Shown here: one piece after another, positions 6,614-7,974 of the stretch
How positions within the stretch are numbered: position 1 is the first letter of the stretch
Layout: each line of letters opens with the position of its first letter
Origin: Candidatus Staskawiczbacteria bacterium
GTDB lineage: Bacteria; Patescibacteriota; Minisyncoccia; Minisyncoccales; Staskawiczbacteraceae
Direction: 5' to 3'
Assembly: GCA_903850725.1 (NCBI GenBank)
Contig: CAINMG010000025.1
Span: 1 to 7,974, forward strand
Length of the DNA: 7,974 nucleotides
The notes under the pieces: generated by a model
What the model was told of the DNA's origin: nothing
Database searches by the model: none
The model's input: the letters and a program-made list of their open reading frames with translations, nothing else
Translations under genes and position numbers: made by a program

Positions 6614-6695
6614 AGCGAGCCAAATAAATTTTTCGAGCATGCGCTTGCCCCGTAGAGAGACCGTGGCGCGCAGAAAAATTTGATTTGGCGAGCGA
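6614..6695. repeat. Structured palindromic repeat, copy 2 (between mraZ and rsmH)
   Basis: The arms GCCAAATAAATTTTTC (6619-6634) and GAAAAATTTGATTTGGC (6673-6689) form 16 pairs with one bulged base (6682). An inner helix pairs GC+GCGC (6637-6638, 6641-6644) with GCGCGC (6666-6671). It encloses the same 14-nt core as copy 1, TGCCCCGTAGAGAG (6646-6659). AGCGA flanks both ends (6614-6618, 6691-6695). The arms differ from copy 1 yet stay complementary; for example the second pair is C-G here and G-C in copy 1. In the transcript it lies just before the rsmH start codon and could affect translation initiation (inference). Confidence 0.8.
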
Positions 6696-6696
6696 A

Positions 6697-6718
6697 GAAA
6701 GTTTATTTGCCAAGCGAA
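6697..6718. repeat. Unpaired third copy of the repeat's outer arm
   Basis: GAAAGTTTATTTGCCAAGCGAA directly after the mraZ stop resembles the copy 1 3' arm plus flank (5635-5657). It shares AAAGTxTATT, GCC and AGCGAA. No adjacent core or partner arm accompanies it, so it looks like half an element. It can pair in part with the 5' arm of copy 2 (AAATAAA with TTTATTT, plus neighbours). Confidence 0.5.
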
Positions 6719-6719
6719 A

Positions 6720-7151
6720 TTATATACCCAATGCTCCTAATTTTGAAACAATTTCTTCTACTCCCTTTTCAGCATTTTTCCTATAAGCATCCCATTTCTC
6801 AGAATCCCAAATTTCAATTCTATTTGACAAGCCACAAATTGTAACATTTTTCTTTAAGCCAGCATATTCTTTTAAATAATCTGGTATTAAAATCCTTCCA
6901 AGTTTATCCAAAGAAACTTCCATAGCTCCAGACAAAATAATTCTAGCAAAAGATCTAGCTTCAACTTGAGATATTGGCATAGAACTTAATTTTTGTGCAA
7001 CTGCCTGCCATTCTGCTTCTGTATAAACGCTCAAACAATTTTCAACTCCTCTGGTAACAATAATTTTGCAACCCAATTCTCCTCTGAACTTTACAGGGAG
7101 TGATAATCTTTTCTTGCTATCAATTGTGTGCTCGTATTGACCAATTAACAT
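6720..7151 (-). CDS. mraZ: Transcriptional regulator MraZ
   Basis: A 143-residue MraZ protein, the usual length, with two AbrB-like half-repeats. Each carries the DxxxR signature: DSKKRLSLP (11-19) and DKLGRILIP (82-90). The opening MLIGQYEHTID is the family start, so the ATG at 7149-7151 is right even though no Shine-Dalgarno sequence precedes it. MraZ forms ring-shaped oligomers and binds three direct repeats of TGGG-type boxes upstream of its own operon, repressing dcw transcription in Escherichia coli. A matching triple repeat lies at 7357-7381, beside a good promoter, so autoregulation is likely. It is first in the operon, 118 bases before rsmH; that gap holds a structured repeat. The C-terminal tail (about 119-143) is predicted helical. 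Confidence 0.96.
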   Translation of the reverse strand: MLIGQYEHTIDSKKRLSLPVKFRGELGCKIIVTRGVENCLSVYTEAEWQAVAQKLSSMPISQVEARSFARIILSGAMEVSLDKLGRILIPDYLKEYAGLKKNVTICGLSNRIEIWDSEKWDAYRKNAEKGVEEIVSKLGALGI

Positions 7152-7184
7152 AGATTTGAAAATTGTTTAAACATGAATGTGGGT

Positions 7185-7298
7185 ACTCTCTACGAATTAC
7201 TTGATATAAATGAATTGCACAATATTTGTTTTAGCGAAGCAACATTAAGTTTATCGCTGATTTGCACACTCTAAATAATTTAGCAATTCGCAGAGAGT
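7185..7298 (-). ncRNA. Structured mraZ leader RNA (cis-acting candidate)
   Basis: Bases 7185-7198 (ACTCTCTACGAATT) pair with 7285-7298 (AATTCGCAGAGAGT) at 13 of 14 positions as DNA. In the minus-strand RNA the exception (A7192/C7291) becomes a U-G pair, so the stem is continuous. Inside are a direct repeat, TGAATTGCACA (7211-7221) and TGATTTGCACA (7258-7268), and a 5-bp hairpin AGCGA/TCGCT (7233-7258) between its two copies. GAATTGC (7212-7218) could compete for GCAATTC (7283-7289), which overlaps the long stem. The structure lies in the untranslated leader expected from the promoter at 7391-7420 and ends about 33 bases before the mraZ start. No known riboswitch class is recognised. Confidence 0.45.
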
Positions 7299-7303
7299 TT
7301 ATT

Positions 7304-7324
7304 GCTATATTCCCAGAATATAGC
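7304..7324. promoter_or_regulatory. Perfect 9-bp inverted repeat in the mraZ leader
   Basis: GCTATATTC and GAATATAGC flank a 3-nt centre. On the plus strand TTTTT follows, giving the look of a plus-strand terminator, but no plus-strand gene precedes it. As a minus-strand RNA it is a tight hairpin, and as DNA a possible operator for an unknown dimeric regulator. It lies 33 bases downstream of the MraZ repeats in the direction of transcription. Confidence 0.4.
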
Positions 7325-7356
7325 TTTTTGACTTATACACAGATAACTTGAGTTAT

Positions 7357-7381
7357 CCCACAGTTATCCACATCTTCCCAC
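7357..7381 (-). promoter_or_regulatory. MraZ-binding site (three direct repeats)
   Basis: The minus strand has GTGGG, GTGGA and GTGGG (plus-strand positions 7377-7381, 7367-7371 and 7357-7361), each exactly 10 bp apart. That is three TGGGN-like boxes with 5-nt spacers, the arrangement established for the Escherichia coli MraZ operator. It starts a few bases after the transcription start predicted from the promoter at 7391-7420, so bound MraZ would block initiation or early elongation. Confidence 0.75.
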
Positions 7382-7390
7382 TTCATGTTC

Positions 7391-7420
7391 TTTATACTCT
7401 ATTTCATACCATGCAGTCAA
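7391..7420 (-). promoter_or_regulatory. Promoter of the mraZ-rsmH-ftsL-ftsI operon
   Basis: The minus strand reads TTGACT (7415-7420), an 18-bp spacer, then TATAAA (7391-7396), each 5 of 6 to the sigma70 consensus. Transcription would begin near 7384, just ahead of the MraZ repeats, and give an untranslated leader of about 230 nt before mraZ. The pairing with a recognisable operator strengthens the call. Confidence 0.65.
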
Positions 7421-7515
7421 TACCCCCTCAAAATAGCCTAGAATAGTCTTAAAATGAAAAAGTTATCCACAGGTCAACTTTTTACTTTTTTACAAATATT
7501 CACATTTTTAGTCGT

Positions 7516-7546
7516 AAAAAAAAGGTGAGCCATTTAGCTCACCTTT
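7516..7546 (-). terminator. Intrinsic terminator of the gene ending at 7572
   Basis: AAAGGTGAGC (7521-7530) pairs perfectly with GCTCACCTTT (7537-7546) around a 6-nt loop. In the minus-strand transcript the stem is followed by a U-run (complement of the A-run 7516-7520, extended by the stem's own A-U pairs). It lies about 25 bases past the stop codon and separates that gene from the mraZ promoter. Confidence 0.9.
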
Positions 7547-7571
7547 CCCACTTTGACGATTTTCTATAGTT

Positions 7572-7974
7572 TTAATACCCCCACCCCAAATCCCCTTTCT
7601 CCGTAGTAATTTTGAGAATCTTTAAACCTTTCTCTGTTTTTAATATTTTGCCCCCACTGTCTTTACCAACAAAGGTTGTATTTTTGCCACCATAAACTGC
7701 CAGCACATTATAATCTTTTTTTGAAGCTACATATTGTGAAAGCATTTTGAGATTCTTGTTTTTGTCATATAGCCATAAGAAAGCCATTTTGTTTTTGCTA
7801 GTGTCTGCCAGCTTTCCATTATACTTAATTGATTTGATTTCTGCTTTCATGGTGATTTTTCTGTTTTTGTCTTTAAGTTTTATCTCAGTTGTGTTGCCTG
7901 CTTTATCTGTAAGTGTGATTGTGTCGTCTTTATCGGTGATTGTGATTTCATTTGATTGCGAAATATTATCTTTA
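7572..7974 (-). CDS. C-terminal part of an unrecognised, probably exported beta-rich protein (partial)
   Basis: The frame is open to the right window edge, so the start is outside; the ATG at 7848-7850 is internal. The visible 134 residues are rich in Lys, Thr, Asp, Asn and Gly with alternating beta-type patterns. ITITDKDDTITLTDKAGNTT then EIKLKDKNRKITM opens the fragment, and DKAGNTT is reminiscent of bacterial Ig-like or adhesin repeat modules. The remainder (AFLWLYDKNKNLKMLSQYVA, then YNVLAVYGGKNTTFVG, ending GDLGWGY) matches nothing I recognise. There is no membrane segment, cysteine pair or sorting motif in the visible part. A surface or secreted protein is inferred from composition only. 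The gene is closed by the terminator at 7516-7546, so it is a separate transcription unit from mraZ. Confidence 0.65.
   Translation of the reverse strand, partial: KDNISQSNEITITDKDDTITLTDKAGNTTEIKLKDKNRKITMKAEIKSIKYNGKLADTSKNKMAFLWLYDKNKNLKMLSQYVASKKDYNVLAVYGGKNTTFVGKDSGGKILKTEKGLKILKITTEKGDLGWGY

Larger units (their letters stand above)
7333..7471. other. Cluster of DnaA-box-like 9-mers (possible origin-type sites)
   Basis: Three exact TTATNCACA matches lie on the plus strand: TTATACACA at 7333-7341 and TTATCCACA at 7364-7372 and 7463-7471. A near match, TTATCCCACA, is at 7353-7362. An AT-rich stretch follows (7472-7510). The middle box and the near match are also part of the MraZ repeats, so they have another explanation. 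One further exact match (TTATTCACA, about 4684) falls inside ftsI, showing that chance hits occur. dnaA is not in the window. Confidence 0.3.

Noticed and set aside
6602..6640. A 13-residue N-terminal extension of RsmH (start at 6640)
   Set aside because: The extension is encoded by repeat copy 2, and the family begins at MHIPVL, so the ATG at 6601 is preferred.
7333..7381. Treating the spaced TTATCCACA-like sites purely as DnaA boxes
   Set aside because: The exact 10-bp spacing of three GTGG(G/A) units beside the mraZ promoter is better explained by an MraZ operator; the origin idea is kept only as a weaker separate finding.
1..7974. CRISPR array, insertion sequence, integrase or toxin-antitoxin pair
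   Set aside because: No regularly spaced direct repeats, transposase motifs or small paired antitoxin genes are visible; the repeats found are palindromes of a different kind.

Overview
The window is an AT-rich stretch in which every supportable gene is on the minus strand, so transcription runs from high to low coordinates. The head of a division and cell-wall (dcw) cluster is recognisable in order: mraZ, rsmH, an ftsL-like gene, ftsI (transpeptidase), and a small gene that looks like a piece of a Mur ligase. No Shine-Dalgarno sequence is visible upstream of the starts, intergenic gaps are small, and the dcw cluster is shortened. I infer a member of the Patescibacteria/CPR, probably Parcubacteria-like. 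This rests on style and protein resemblance, not a database search. TGA acts as a stop (end of ftsI), so the TGA-as-glycine code is not in use.

Layout from right to left. 7572-7974: C-terminal end of an unrecognised, probably exported protein, closed by a clear intrinsic terminator (7516-7546). 7152-7571: a 420-base regulatory region. It holds a good sigma70-type promoter, three direct repeats with 10-bp periodicity that match an MraZ operator just after the expected start site, DnaA-box-like 9-mers, and a roughly 230-nt mraZ leader with long complementary arms. 6720-3057: the dcw genes. Both intergenic gaps beside rsmH (about 110-120 bases each) are filled by two copies of a structured repeat with an identical 14-nt core but different, self-complementary arms. 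A separate GC-rich palindromic element sits in frame inside rsmH. 3021-2947: tRNA-Glu(CTC) with its own likely promoter, followed by a hairpin and a branched palindrome. 2840-733: an amino-acid permease and a CaCA-family cation exchanger. 699-1: a RhuM-family gene broken by an internal deletion, then the first codons of a DUF3800 protein, so the left edge is accessory in character.

How it works together. MraZ probably represses its own operon. RsmH methylates 16S rRNA. The FtsL-like protein and FtsI are divisome components for septal peptidoglycan synthesis. The Mur-like protein is translationally coupled to ftsI by an ATGA overlap but lacks the ATP-binding loop and C-terminal domain needed for ligase activity.

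The least explained signals are the structured repeat pair around rsmH, the palindromic insertion in rsmH, and the structured mraZ leader. In the first and third of these, a mismatch in the plus-strand stem becomes a G-U pair in the minus-strand transcript, which hints that the RNA is the relevant molecule.
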